A stretch of 64,000 nucleotides of DNA from Amycolatopsis oliviviridis. Its GTDB lineage: Bacteria > Actinomycetota > Actinomycetes > Mycobacteriales > Pseudonocardiaceae. The notes beneath the pieces were generated by a model. It was not told the origin of the DNA. It worked only from the letters and a program-made list of their open reading frames with translations, and ran no database searches. Positions 36,094 through 45,324 of the stretch are shown piece by piece. Numbering within the stretch: the stretch's first letter is position 1; each line of letters opens with the position of its first letter. The stretch is from contig NZ_BNAY01000001.1 of NCBI RefSeq assembly GCF_014654365.1, forward strand, positions 496,001 to 560,000, read 5' to 3'. The translations under genes were made by a program, and so were the position numbers.

Positions 36094-36122
36094 GAGAAAA
36101 AGTCCAGATCCTGGAGGAAACC

Positions 36123-37502
36123 ATGCCGTCGCAACGTATTCGCCCCGCTTCACTCGTGGTTCGCGGCGGTCCCGTGCTCACCTTCGACCCGGCGGGCACC
36201 GTCGTACAGGCGATGGCCGTGCGCGACGACCGGATCGTCGCCGTCGGCGACGTCGCTTTGGATCACATCGGCCCGGACACCCAGGTGATCGACCTGGCGG
36301 GGAGAACCGTCCTTCCCGGCATCAACGACGCCCACCTTCACGCGACGTGGCTGGGTGCCCGGTGGCCGCATACGCTCATCGGCGGTGCCGGATTCACCGG
36401 GGGAGAAGAGAAAACGGTGCGGACCGCCGACGAACGGCGGACCGCGATCCTGCGCGCGGGCGATCTGTGCGCGTCGCTCGGCATCACCAGCTACACCGAG
36501 CCCGGCCTGGGGCCGGGGGAGAAGGGCTGCTTCGGCGCCGAGGTCCTGGAGGAGTACGCGGCGCTGGCCTCGGAAGGTCTTCTTCGCGCGAGGGTGACCG
36601 CGTTGCGGCTGTTCGGCCTGCTCGATGGCGCGAGCTCCCTGGAGGGCTTCCGGAGTGGGCTGGCCACGCCGTCACCGGAGGCGGATCCGTTGTGGCTCAC
36701 CGTGCCCGGGGTCAAGATCTTCGCCGACGGCATCCCGCCGATGCGGTCCGCGTGGACGCATCATTGCTACGCCGACGGTTCGCACGGCGCGCTCCTCGTC
36801 GACGGTGACGACGACCCGGACCGCGCGGGCAACCTCGCCGAGATGATCCGCCTCGCCCATGACGCGGGAATGACGGTCGCCGTGCACGCCACGGGCGACC
36901 GCAGTATCGAGGCCTCTCTCGGGTCGCTTCGCCAGGGCGATCACCTGGTCCACGGGGATCTGGTGACGGCGGAGCAGCTGGCGCGGATGGCTTCCTCGGG
37001 AGTCGGCCTGACCACGCAGCCCGCGATCGCGGTGGCGATGCGGGGAATGCTGACGGACGCGCTCGGTGCCGAGGTCGGCGCCCGCGCCTGGCCGCTGGCG
37101 CAGATGCTGGACTCGGGTGTCCCGCTGACCTTGAGCAGTGACGCGCCGGTGGTCACCCCGGACTGGCGGGTGCACATCGCCGCGGCCGCCGCGATGCTGG
37201 AGGCGTCCGAAATGGACTCGGAGCTGATGGCCCGGTTGCTGCGCTGCTACACGGTCGCGGCCGCCGAACAGGACGGCGGGGCGGACTGGAAGGGCTCGCT
37301 GACCGTGGGCCGGGTCGCCGACTTCTGTGTGCTGGCGGCGAATCCGCTGGAGGTCGCGTTCGCGGACCTGCCGGACGTCGGTGTCGAACTCACCGTGTCC
37401 GGCGGCCGCGTCGTGTACTCAGGTGAGCAGTTGCCCGCCGTCGACCTGGAGGCTCACCCCGGTGAGATGGCCGGCGTCGGCGGAGGCGAGGAACAGGACT
37501 GA
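36123..37502 (+). CDS. YtcJ-like metal-dependent amidohydrolase
   Basis: 459 residues of the Amidohydro_3 type. The first metal site is the HxH of GINDAHLHATW; VKIFADGIPP corresponds to the bridging-residue segment. Later ligands are the His of VAVHATGDR and LVHGDLV and the Asp of LSSDAPVVTPDW. Flanking small beta-domains are typical (VRGGPVLTFDPAG at the start, DFCVLAANPLEVA at the end). Members hydrolyse cyclic or linear amides and formamides. A strong GGAGG precedes the ATG. The 3' 84 bases overlap the convergent SDR gene. A related enzyme is encoded at 48237. Confidence 0.9.
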   Translation: MPSQRIRPASLVVRGGPVLTFDPAGTVVQAMAVRDDRIVAVGDVALDHIGPDTQVIDLAGRTVLPGINDAHLHATWLGARWPHTLIGGAGFTGGEEKTVRTADERRTAILRAGDLCASLGITSYTEPGLGPGEKGCFGAEVLEEYAALASEGLLRARVTALRLFGLLDGASSLEGFRSGLATPSPEADPLWLTVPGVKIFADGIPPMRSAWTHHCYADGSHGALLVDGDDDPDRAGNLAEMIRLAHDAGMTVAVHATGDRSIEASLGSLRQGDHLVHGDLVTAEQLARMASSGVGLTTQPAIAVAMRGMLTDALGAEVGARAWPLAQMLDSGVPLTLSSDAPVVTPDWRVHIAAAAAMLEASEMDSELMARLLRCYTVAAAEQDGGADWKGSLTVGRVADFCVLAANPLEVAFADLPDVGVELTVSGGRVVYSGEQLPAVDLEAHPGEMAGVGGGEEQD

Positions 37503-38153
37503 CGGCACCACGTCGGCGACGGAGGCGATGGTTCCCAAGGGAATCCTCGCCTCCCACGCCGCGCGGGCCGCGGTGTCCGAGGCGAACCCGGCGGTCATCG
37601 GGGTCAGCACCGGGCCGGGGGCGACGGCGTTGACCCGGATTCCGTGCGGCGCCAGTTCGAGCGCGGCCGAGCGGGTGAGCGCCTCGACCGCGGCCTTGGT
37701 GGCTTCGTAATGACCGAGCCCGGGAGTCGGCTGCCGGGCGCCGATGGAGGTGATGTTGACGATGGCACCCCGGGTCCCGGCCGCCAGCATCTGCGCGCCG
37801 ACCGCACGCGTCATCAGGAAGGTGCCGCGGAAATTCACCCGCATGCACAGGTCGAAGACGCCGATGTCCAGTCCCACCAATGGTCCGCCGCCCCCGGCGA
37901 GGCCGGCGTTGTTGACCAGGACGTCCACCGCGCCGAACCGTTCGGTGATCAGCGACAGCGCCGCGTCGACCGAACCGGGGTCGGAGATGTCGAGTTCCAC
38001 GTGCTCCGCGCCGAGTTCGCCTGCCAGCTCGTGGGCCGCGCGCGCGTCTACGTCGGCGATGACCACGCGGTCGCCCGCGGACTGGAAGGCTTCGGCGACT
38101 CCGCGGCCGATGCCGCTGGCACCGCCGGTCACCACTACGAGTCTCTTGTTCAT
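37419..38153 (-). CDS. Short-chain dehydrogenase/reductase
   Basis: 244 residues. The cofactor motif TGGASGIGRGVAEAF is followed by DVDARA (preference for NAD(H) from the acidic residue after strand two), NNAGLAGGG, the catalytic Ser in NITSIGAR, Tyr-x3-Lys in HYEATKAAV and the ending GVSLQVDGGQ. The ATG at 38153 is separated from the CTAC-N4-GTAG operator by a single base and has no ribosome-binding site, so the message is probably leaderless. Its tail overlaps the amidohydrolase gene by 84 bases in the convergent direction. Confidence 0.93.
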   Translation of the reverse strand: MNKRLVVVTGGASGIGRGVAEAFQSAGDRVVIADVDARAAHELAGELGAEHVELDISDPGSVDAALSLITERFGAVDVLVNNAGLAGGGGPLVGLDIGVFDLCMRVNFRGTFLMTRAVGAQMLAAGTRGAIVNITSIGARQPTPGLGHYEATKAAVEALTRSAALELAPHGIRVNAVAPGPVLTPMTAGFASDTAARAAWEARIPLGTIASVADVVPSVLFLASADAGHLTGVSLQVDGGQLLT

Positions 38154-38167
38154 TCTACGATCGTAGA
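38154..38167. promoter_or_regulatory. CTAC-N4-GTAG operator (site 2)
   Basis: TCTACGATCGTAGA is a perfect 14-base palindrome between the SDR (start 38153, minus) and the aldo-keto reductase (start 38205, plus). It touches the SDR start codon, so a bound protein would physically cover the start of that leaderless message. Confidence 0.8.
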
Positions 38168-38204
38168 CTAAAACTGGTTTCTGTTGCCAGAGAAAGGAAA
38201 ACTC

Positions 38205-39146
38205 GTGCACGAGAAGCAGAACGGACTGGGCTTCGCCACTTCGGCACTGGGCCTGGGATCCTGGAACACCTGGGACCGCATGGAGTTCGACGACGCGGTG
38301 CGCCTGATCCGGTACGCGATCGACGCCGGGGTCACGCTGTTCGACGTCGCTCACTACAACATGGGGCCGCATTCCGAGCAGTCGCGCACGGACCTCCTCT
38401 TCGGCGAGGCCGTCCGGGCGGCCGGGATCCAGCGCGACGAATACCAGCTGTGCGGGAAACTCTGGCTCTGGGACTACCCCAACACCGGTTTCGCCGAGCA
38501 GCTCGCCACCTCGTTCGACCGCGTCGGCGTCGACCGCGCGGAAGCCGTCGTCGTCGGTGATTACTTCGAACGGCCGGACATCCCGCGGATCGTCACCGAG
38601 GTGGCCGAACAGATCCGGCTCGGACGGTTCGATGTCTGGGGTGTCAACAACTGGCACGCCTCGGATCTCGACCGCGCGCTGGAGTTCGCTGCCGCCGAAG
38701 GACTTCCGGCGCCGGCCTTCGCTCAGCTGAAGTACAGCGTCGCACGGCGTTCCATGGCGGAGGGCCCGTTCTATGGCGCGCACTTCGAGTCGGGACGGCT
38801 GACCTTGCAGGCTTCGGACATCTTCGAGGGTGGGGTACTGCTCGGCAAGACGCCGGAACGGAAGATCGGCGCGGACATGGGTGGGATCCGGGAGTCGATC
38901 CGGGACGCGGCGTCGCGCGTCGCTGCTGTGGCAGGGGATTTCGGAGTGAGTCCTTCGCAGCTGTCCGTCGCGTTTTGCCTCGCTTACGAGCCGGTGGCGA
39001 ACGTCCTGTTCGGGGTGAGCCGGATGGCTCAGCTGGAGGACAACCTGGGCGCTGTCGCGTTGGCCGCTTTTCGTGGTGCGGAGGTGCGGGCGGCTCTGGA
39101 GGATCTCTGGCTGGACCGTTCGGTCGCCGCCGATGGGACCTTCTGA
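38205..39146 (+). CDS. Aldo-keto reductase (atypical tetrad), paralogue
   Basis: 313 residues, clearly related to the reductase at 34000. It shares LGLGSWNTWDRMEFDDAVRL, FDVAHYNMG (Asp and Tyr), LCGKLWLWDYP (Lys), WGVNNWHASD, QLKYSVARRS and DIFEGGVLLGK. At the usual catalytic His it has VVVGDYFERPD, so the tetrad is again non-canonical. The GTG at 38205 has AAAGGA six bases upstream; an in-frame TTG at 38184 is less likely. The promoter gap holds operator site 2. Two hairpins follow the stop. Confidence 0.88.
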   Translation: MHEKQNGLGFATSALGLGSWNTWDRMEFDDAVRLIRYAIDAGVTLFDVAHYNMGPHSEQSRTDLLFGEAVRAAGIQRDEYQLCGKLWLWDYPNTGFAEQLATSFDRVGVDRAEAVVVGDYFERPDIPRIVTEVAEQIRLGRFDVWGVNNWHASDLDRALEFAAAEGLPAPAFAQLKYSVARRSMAEGPFYGAHFESGRLTLQASDIFEGGVLLGKTPERKIGADMGGIRESIRDAASRVAAVAGDFGVSPSQLSVAFCLAYEPVANVLFGVSRMAQLEDNLGAVALAAFRGAEVRAALEDLWLDRSVAADGTF

Positions 39147-39156
39147 CTGGCTTCGG

Positions 39157-39215
39157 GATGTCATGAAAGGGGCGTTCAGGACAGAAAACGTCTTGAACGC
39201 CCCTTTCATGACATC
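39157..39215. terminator. Perfect 22-bp hairpin
   Basis: Arms 39157-39178 and 39194-39215 are perfectly complementary around a 15-base loop. The arm holds TGAAAGGGGCGTTC, an instance of the shared core TGAANGNNNCNTTC. It lies 11 bases after the aldo-keto reductase stop, in the 183-base convergent gap, and should act as a terminator. Confidence 0.8.
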
Positions 39216-39257
39216 GGCGCAGGTGCGACAACCGGACGCGCGCCGAACCGGCCGGAA

Positions 39258-39312
39258 CGCTATGAACGGTCCGTTCCTTGCCAAATTTGCAAGGAAAGGA
39301 CCGTTCATAGCG
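39258..39312. terminator. 24-bp hairpin, one mismatch
   Basis: Arms 39258-39281 and 39289-39312 pair with one mismatch around a seven-base A/T loop (CAAATTT). The arm includes TGAACGGTCCGTTCC, again matching TGAANGNNNCNTTC. It sits directly after the hairpin at 39157 and 17 bases beyond the stop of the convergent hydrolase at 39330. Confidence 0.8.
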
Positions 39313-39329
39313 CGCGTCGGGGCAAGTCG

Positions 39330-40046
39330 CTAGCCGAGGAACTCCAGCACGGCCGCCTTGAACTCCGCACTCCGCAGAGCTCCACCGTGGTCCCCGGGCA
39401 CCCGCACGAGATCCGCGCCGGAAACCAGGTCCACCAAGGTCTCGATGCCCTGGCTCACCGGATCGTCCACCCCGGCCACGAACCGGGTCGGAACGGAGAC
39501 AGCACCGGCGACAGGCGCGAAAGGTTCCCCGCGCAGGTCTTCGATGCACCGGGCGAGCGCGGCGGGATTCCGGCCCGGCGCGGTGATCATGTGCGCGATC
39601 ATGCCGGTGAGCGGATCCGACGGCACCTTGCCGCCGTCGGCGTACGCCAGCGCGGCCGCGACGTCGACGGCGCCGAACGGTTCGAACGGGCTCACGCCCG
39701 CGAGCACGAGCCGCCGGACCGGTGCCCGCGCGGGCAGTTCCCAGGACAGCCGCGCGCCGAGGGAGTACCCGACGACGTCCACTTCGGACAGTCCGATGAC
39801 GAGCCGGGACAGTTCGGTGGTGATCGCGGCGGCTCCCAGCGAGCCCGACGGGGCCGGGCTGGAGCCGTGCGCGGGCAGGTCGGGAACGAGGACCTCACGA
39901 CCCGCGGCGGTGAGCGCGGCAGGCCATCCCGTGGTGATCCAGTCGGTGTGCCCGTCGGAGGCGAATCCGTGCACCAGCAGCACGGGCGGTCCCGAGACGG
40001 TCTCGGGAGCGAATCGGCGCACGGCCAGAGAAGTAGTGGCAGACAA
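39330..40046 (-). CDS. Alpha/beta hydrolase
   Basis: 238 residues with the canonical fold markers: oxyanion loop PPVLLVHGFASDG, the strand LVPDLPAHGSS, nucleophile elbow VVGYSLGARLS, acid FVAGVDDPVS and His VPGDHGGAL. It is a small cytoplasmic esterase- or amidase-like enzyme. It follows the permease gene at 40059 by 12 bases and so forms the last gene of the importer operon, suggesting that it acts on the imported compound. The substrate is unknown. Confidence 0.9.
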   Translation of the reverse strand: MSATTSLAVRRFAPETVSGPPVLLVHGFASDGHTDWITTGWPAALTAAGREVLVPDLPAHGSSPAPSGSLGAAAITTELSRLVIGLSEVDVVGYSLGARLSWELPARAPVRRLVLAGVSPFEPFGAVDVAAALAYADGGKVPSDPLTGMIAHMITAPGRNPAALARCIEDLRGEPFAPVAGAVSVPTRFVAGVDDPVSQGIETLVDLVSGADLVRVPGDHGGALRSAEFKAAVLEFLG

Positions 40047-40058
40047 CGGGATCCTTTC

Positions 40059-40979
40059 TCAGCTGCCGGAGGGGCGGCGGGTGCGCAGACGCTGCATTTC
40101 GCTCAGCGTCCGCGCGCGGGCGTCGACGGCGATCCGCAGCGACGATCCGATGAGGTTCAGCAGGAACACGCACACCATGATCGTCACGCCGGGCGCGATC
40201 ACCAGCCAGGGCGCCTGCACCAGGTACGACCGGCCTTCGGCGATCATGTTGCCCCAGGTCGGGGTCGGGGGAGCGATGCCGAGACCGAGGAAGCTCATCG
40301 CGCCGTCCACCAGCATCGCCGCCGCGGACAGGATCACGACCTGCACCAGCGCCAGCGGCAGCACGTTCGGGAACACGTGCACGACGAGGATCTTCCACTT
40401 GCTCATCCCCGACACCCGGGCCGCGCCGATGTAGGCCCGGCCGGCGATGCCGAGCACGCGGCTGCGGATGACGCGGGCGGTGAACGGGGTGAAGATCACC
40501 GTCAGCGCGATCAGCTCGGTCCAGATGCTCGCGCCGAGCGAGATCGCCAGCGCCATCGCGAGGATGATCGCCGGGAACGACATCCAGGCGTCCATCACCC
40601 GCATCAGCACCGCGTCGGCCGCGCGGAAGAAGCCGCTGATCAGCCCGATCACCAGGCCGGTGAAGGCCGCGCACAGGGTGATCAGGGCGGACAGCCCGAG
40701 CGACGCCCGGCCGCCCGAGACCAGCCGGGCGAGCACGTCGCGGCCGAAGGAGTCCGTGCCGAGGAGATGCGCACCCGACGGCGGCAGCAGCCGGTTCACC
40801 GGGTCGGTCGCGCTGACACTCGGCAGGAAGAACGGCAGGACGACCACGACCAGCACGATCAGCGCCAGTATCGCGGTGGTGATCACCAGCATCCGGTTGC
40901 GGCGGAACGTCTTCGCCGCGCGACCGGCCGGGGGTTTCTCCCGCACGGACGACGTCTTTTCGATCAGTGCCACGCTCAC
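40059..40979 (-). CDS. Peptide/nickel-type ABC permease, DppC-like
   Basis: 306 residues. An N-terminal cytoplasmic stretch and first helix lead to the periplasmic loop with HLLGTDSFGRDVLARLVSGGRASL, the DppC hallmark. The EAA loop is IGAARVSGMSKWKILVVHVFPN, and the ending contains FLGLGIAPPTPTWGNMIAEGR. It pairs with the DppB-like permease upstream, overlapping it by GTGA. Together with the binding protein and fused ATPase it forms a type-5 importer. Confidence 0.95.
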   Translation of the reverse strand: MSVALIEKTSSVREKPPAGRAAKTFRRNRMLVITTAILALIVLVVVVLPFFLPSVSATDPVNRLLPPSGAHLLGTDSFGRDVLARLVSGGRASLGLSALITLCAAFTGLVIGLISGFFRAADAVLMRVMDAWMSFPAIILAMALAISLGASIWTELIALTVIFTPFTARVIRSRVLGIAGRAYIGAARVSGMSKWKILVVHVFPNVLPLALVQVVILSAAAMLVDGAMSFLGLGIAPPTPTWGNMIAEGRSYLVQAPWLVIAPGVTIMVCVFLLNLIGSSLRIAVDARARTLSEMQRLRTRRPSGS

Positions 40980-41920
40980 GAGACACGCACCTTCGGGTCG
41001 AGCAGCGCGTACGACAGGTCCACCAGCAGGTTGACCAGTACGAACAGCACCGCGACGAACAGCGTCACACCCTGGATCAGCGGGAAGTCGCGGGTGGACA
41101 CCGCGCCCATCAGCAGATGGCCCAGGCCGGGCACGACGAAGATGGACTCGATGATCACGATCCCGCCGACCAGCATGGCGAAGTTGCTGCCCAGCTGGGT
41201 GATCAGCGGCATCAGCGCGTTCGGCAGGACGTGCTTGGTCATGACCTGCCGCTCGGACAGCCCCTTCACCCGCGCGGTGCGCAGATACGCCAGCGGCAGC
41301 TCGCCGAGCAGGCTTTCGCGCAGGGTGAGCACGAACAACGCGGTCTGCCCGATGACCAGCACGGTCAGCGGCAGCACCAGCGCGGGTACCGCCGTCGCCG
41401 GATCGGTGAACAGGTTCTCGTAGCCGCTGGACGGGAACCAGCGCAGCGTCACCGAGAACACCAGCACGAGCATCAGCGAGATCCAGAAGTCCGGCATCGC
41501 CATGCCGAGCGCGGACAGCCGGTCCAGCGCGCGTGCCACCGGGTTGCGCGGCGACACCGCCTGCCACGAGGTGATCGCGACCGACAGGAAGAAGCTGATC
41601 ACCGTGGACAGCACGGCCAGGGTCAGCGTCGGCAGGATGTGGTCGGCGACCACACCGAGCACCGGTGCGTGATAGGTGATCGACGTGCCGAAGTCGCCGT
41701 GCAGCACGTTCCCGGCCCAGCTGAGGTACTGCTCCCACAAGGGCCCGTTCAGCCCCATGCTCTCCCGCAGGGCGTCCACATCGGACGGTCGCGCGGTCGG
41801 GCCGAGGATGGCCTGCGCCGGGTCGCCGGGGATCAGCCGGATGACGAAGAACATCATCGTCCCGACGATCACCAGGATGATCACCAGATCGCGCAGCCTG
41901 CGCAGCAGCAGACCGGTCAT
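40976..41920 (-). CDS. Peptide/nickel-type ABC permease, DppB-like
   Basis: 314 residues with the DppB N-terminus (LLRRLRDLVIILVIVGTMMFFVIRLIPGDPA), the long periplasmic loop carrying GLNGPLWEQYLSWAGNVLHGDFGTS, and the EAA loop YLRTARVKGLSERQVMTKHVLPNAL. It ends in FVVPGLGHLLMGAV and the final two helices. The start overlaps the stop of the binding-protein gene. It should form a heterodimer with the DppC-like subunit. Confidence 0.95.
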   Translation of the reverse strand: MTGLLLRRLRDLVIILVIVGTMMFFVIRLIPGDPAQAILGPTARPSDVDALRESMGLNGPLWEQYLSWAGNVLHGDFGTSITYHAPVLGVVADHILPTLTLAVLSTVISFFLSVAITSWQAVSPRNPVARALDRLSALGMAMPDFWISLMLVLVFSVTLRWFPSSGYENLFTDPATAVPALVLPLTVLVIGQTALFVLTLRESLLGELPLAYLRTARVKGLSERQVMTKHVLPNALMPLITQLGSNFAMLVGGIVIIESIFVVPGLGHLLMGAVSTRDFPLIQGVTLFVAVLFVLVNLLVDLSYALLDPKVRVS

Positions 41921-43497
41921 GACGCCAGCCAGGTGTTCCAGAAGACGCGGTAGAAGTCGCCGTAGCCCTTGAGCTTGGGGGAGTAGGCCGCGTACAGCCG
42001 GGACTGGCTCAGGGTGATCACCGACAGCTGCTTCCAGGTGAACGCCTGCAGCTTGTCCACGACCGCTTTCGCCTGCTCAGGTGTCGTCGAGGCGTTGTAC
42101 TCCGCCATCAGCCCGTCCAGCTCGGGCGACGCGGAACCGTTCAGCGTGCCCAGGGTGAGCGCGGGCATCTGCGCGGGCGAGGTCAGCGCCGAGTCGAAGA
42201 ACAGCGTGGTGATGTCCCAGCCGCCCGGTTCCTTGGTCAGCGTGCCGAGCATGGTGGCGAAGTCGAAGGTGTCGATCTTGGTGTTGATGCCTATCTTCGA
42301 CAGGCTGTCCTGGATCAGCACGGCCCACTTGCCGAACTCCGGGTACGAGTTCGTGGTGACGATCCGGATCGTCGCGCCGGCGGTGATCCCGGCCTCGGCC
42401 AGCAGCTGCTTGGCCTTCTCCGGGTCGTGCTTCTTGTAGACCTCGTCGCCCGCGGTGGAATAGAACTGCTTGTTGTCCGGTGAGGCGAAGGCGCCGGTCT
42501 CCAGGGTGAGGTCCTTGCTGCCACCGGTGGCCGCGTTGATGGCGGGCTTGTCCAGCAGCAGGTTCAGCGCCTCGCGGGCCCGGGGGTCGGCGAACTTCGA
42601 ACCGGTGTTGAAGTTCGGGATCACCACGTTGTCGTTGCCACCGGGCAGGTTGTGCACGACCACGGCCGGGTTGTTGCGCAGCGTCTCGTACTGGTCGTTC
42701 GTGGGCATGATGTGGTCCCACTGCCCGGTCTGCAGGCCGTTGATCAGCGCGTCCTGGTCGGAGACCACCTTGTAGGTCACGGTGTCCAGGTACGCGTGCT
42801 TGGCGCCCGCCTGCCCGCCCCAGTCCTCCTCGGACCGGGACTTGTAGCCGGTGTAGCGCTCCAGCACCAGCTCACGGCCGATGTCCCAGCTCTTCAGCTT
42901 GTACGGCCCGGTCCCGATCGCCTTGTCCTGGGCGAAACCGGTGGGCGCGGCCCCGGCGATGTTCTTCGCCTCGTAGATCTCCGTGCCGGCGCCGGCGAGC
43001 TCGTTGATCAGCGGGTACCGCGGCTGCTTGAGCTTGATGGTCACCGTCGCCGGATCGGTCGGCGTGATCGCCTCGATGTCCGGGGTGACCAGCTGGCCGG
43101 TGCGGTGGACCTGCTGCCAGCGCTTCAGGCTCGCCACGACGTCCTCGGACGTCAGCGGGTTGCCGTCGTGGAAGGTGACGCCCTGGCGCAGCTTGAAGGT
43201 GTAGGTGAGCCTGTCCGGGCTGGTGGTGTAGTCCTCGACCAGCATGGGCCGGGAGGTGAAGCTCCGGTCCACCTCGAACAGCTTCTCGTACATCATGTTG
43301 CCGATGTGGGCGGTCACCTGGCCGGGGTTCGCGACCATGTCGAGCGACTGCGGGTCGGTGGGCACGGCGACGTTGAGGTTGCCGCCGGGCTTCGGGGGCC
43401 CGTCGGCGGCGCCACCGCCTGCCTGCCCTCCCATACACGAGCTGAGCAGCAGGACGGTCGCCAGGCCGAGGGCGGCCGAGGTCAGGGTTCGTCTCAT
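41917..43497 (-). CDS. Extracellular solute-binding lipoprotein, family 5 (DppA/OppA-like)
   Basis: 526 residues. The lipoprotein signal MRRTLTSAALGLATVLLLSSCM places the lipidated Cys at 21. The family-5 signature follows: PTDPQSLDMVANPGQ, LVEDYTTSPDRLTYTFKLRQGVTFHDGNPLTSEDVV, GTGPYKLKSWD and ALNLLLDKPAI. It captures the transported compound outside the membrane. Members bind peptides but also nickel, opines, sugars and other small molecules, so the ligand is open. The ATG overlaps the ATPase stop (ATGA). Confidence 0.94.
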   Translation of the reverse strand: MRRTLTSAALGLATVLLLSSCMGGQAGGGAADGPPKPGGNLNVAVPTDPQSLDMVANPGQVTAHIGNMMYEKLFEVDRSFTSRPMLVEDYTTSPDRLTYTFKLRQGVTFHDGNPLTSEDVVASLKRWQQVHRTGQLVTPDIEAITPTDPATVTIKLKQPRYPLINELAGAGTEIYEAKNIAGAAPTGFAQDKAIGTGPYKLKSWDIGRELVLERYTGYKSRSEEDWGGQAGAKHAYLDTVTYKVVSDQDALINGLQTGQWDHIMPTNDQYETLRNNPAVVVHNLPGGNDNVVIPNFNTGSKFADPRAREALNLLLDKPAINAATGGSKDLTLETGAFASPDNKQFYSTAGDEVYKKHDPEKAKQLLAEAGITAGATIRIVTTNSYPEFGKWAVLIQDSLSKIGINTKIDTFDFATMLGTLTKEPGGWDITTLFFDSALTSPAQMPALTLGTLNGSASPELDGLMAEYNASTTPEQAKAVVDKLQAFTWKQLSVITLSQSRLYAAYSPKLKGYGDFYRVFWNTWLAS

Positions 43498-45254
43498 GGG
43501 TTCCGCACTCCAGTGTGGGGGTGGGCGGGCAGTTCGGGATTCGCCGCGAGGAGGCGGCGGGTGTAGTCGTGCCGGGCGTGGAGCCGGATCTCGTCCGGGT
43601 CGCCGATTTCGATCAGTTCGCCCCGGTACATCACGCCGACGCGGTCGGCGACCGAGAGCACCAGGCTGAGGTTGTGCGTGATGAACAGGAAGCTGAGCGC
43701 GCGGGTGCGCCGCAGTTCGAGCAGCAGGTTCATCACCTGGCCCTGCACCGAGACGTCGAGCGCGGAGGTGGGCTCGTCGGCGACGATGAGGTCGGGTTCC
43801 GCGGCGATCGCGCGGGCGATCGAGACGCGCTGACGCTGCCCGCCGGACAGCTGCGACGGCAGCTTCTTCGCCGTGTCCGAGGGGAGACCGACCTCGTCGA
43901 TCAGCTCGGTGACCCGGCGGTCCAGTTCGGCGCCGCGGAGGCCGGTGAGCTCCCGCAGCGGTTCGGCGATGATCCGGGCGGCGGAGTGCCGGGGATCGAG
44001 CGAACTCTGCGGATCCTGGAAGATGAGCTGCGCGCGGCGGCGGAACGCGCGCTCGTCGCCGTCGAGCCCGGACGGCGTGCACCGGTGCTCACCGAAGGCG
44101 ATGGTGCCCGAAGTGGGCGGTTCCAGCGCGCTCACCAGACGGCCGAGCGTGGTCTTGCCCGAACCGGATTCCCCGACCAGGCCGAAGAACTCACCGGGCG
44201 CGATCTCCAGCGAGACGTCCTTGACCGCGTGCACCTCGGGTTCGCGGCTCAGCGAGAACCGGCCGCGGCGTCCGTACACTTTGGACACCGAGTCGATGAC
44301 GAGCGCGGTGCCCTCGCCGGCGTTCTCCGCTTTCGCGCCGTTGAGCTTCCTCGTCTCGGTCGCGACCGCCGAGTCGCCGTTCATCGCGGCTTCGAGCAGC
44401 GCTTCGGAGATGGTGGGGAAGCCCTCGCGCCTGCTCACGCCGAGCTTCGGGACACAGTCGAGCAACGCCTTGGTGTAGGGATGCTTCGGCGAGTGCAGAA
44501 TGTCCTCTTTGGACCCGAGTTCGACCAGTTCGCCTCGGTACATCACGGCGATCCGGTCGGCGACCTGCGCGGCGACGCCCATGTCGTGCGTGATGAAGAC
44601 GCACGCGGTGCCGTGGTCGCGGCGGACGCGGTCGAACAGGGTGAGGATCTCCGCCTGCGTGGTCACGTCGAGGGCCGTGGTCGGCTCGTCGGCGATCAGC
44701 AGGCCCGGGTCGGCCATCAGTGCCAGCGCGATCATCACGCGCTGCTGCATTCCGCCCGACATCTGGTGCGGGTACAGCGAAAGCACCCGGTCGGTGTCGG
44801 TGAGGCCGACTTCCTTCAGCAGGCCGCGGGCCTTCGCCTCGGCCTCGCGGTGCAACGGCGTACCCTTGCGCGCTGCCTGGCGAGGCAGGGAACCGGGCTT
44901 GCGATAGGCCTCGATCAGCTGCTTGCCGACCCGTTGACTCGGATTGAGCGAATCCAATGCCTCCTGGAAGATCATCCCGATCCGCGGGCCGCGGTAGGCG
45001 CGCATCTCGTCGGCGGAGAGGCGCGTGAGGTCCACGTCGTCGACGGTGATCTCACCGCGGGTGAACACCGGCGCGACGAACTCCAGCAACCGGATGATCG
45101 ACAAGGCCGTCACCGTTTTACCGCTGCCGGATTCGCCGACCACGCAGAGTGTCCGGCCTTGTTCGAGGTCGAACGAAAGTTCGCGCACCAGTTCGCGTTC
45201 GGTTTCGTCGGCGATCACGCCGACGGTCAGTTCTCGTAATTCGAGCAGGGTCAT
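43494..45254 (-). CDS. Fused double ATPase of a peptide-type ABC importer (DppD-DppF)
   Basis: 586 residues with two complete nucleotide-binding domains. The first half has Walker A GESGSGKT near 40, signature MSGGMQQR and Walker B LLIADEPTTALD. The second has GESGSGKT near 365, LSGGQRQR and LIVADEPTSALD. Each is followed by the C-terminal oligopeptide-transporter extension (HPYTKALLDCVPKLG; HDYTRRLLAANPELP). The fusion replaces separate DppD and DppF subunits. It is the first gene of the five-gene importer operon. A 234-base divergent gap with three CTAC-N4-GTAG-like sites precedes it. Confidence 0.94.
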   Translation of the reverse strand: MTLLELRELTVGVIADETERELVRELSFDLEQGRTLCVVGESGSGKTVTALSIIRLLEFVAPVFTRGEITVDDVDLTRLSADEMRAYRGPRIGMIFQEALDSLNPSQRVGKQLIEAYRKPGSLPRQAARKGTPLHREAEAKARGLLKEVGLTDTDRVLSLYPHQMSGGMQQRVMIALALMADPGLLIADEPTTALDVTTQAEILTLFDRVRRDHGTACVFITHDMGVAAQVADRIAVMYRGELVELGSKEDILHSPKHPYTKALLDCVPKLGVSRREGFPTISEALLEAAMNGDSAVATETRKLNGAKAENAGEGTALVIDSVSKVYGRRGRFSLSREPEVHAVKDVSLEIAPGEFFGLVGESGSGKTTLGRLVSALEPPTSGTIAFGEHRCTPSGLDGDERAFRRRAQLIFQDPQSSLDPRHSAARIIAEPLRELTGLRGAELDRRVTELIDEVGLPSDTAKKLPSQLSGGQRQRVSIARAIAAEPDLIVADEPTSALDVSVQGQVMNLLLELRRTRALSFLFITHNLSLVLSVADRVGVMYRGELIEIGDPDEIRLHARHDYTRRLLAANPELPAHPHTGVRNP

Positions 45255-45324
45255 GAATCCCCTTTCCCGTGCCCGCCCGAAGCGGACCGCACAGCCGGGG
45301 AACGGGCCTCCGGCGGGGGTAGTT

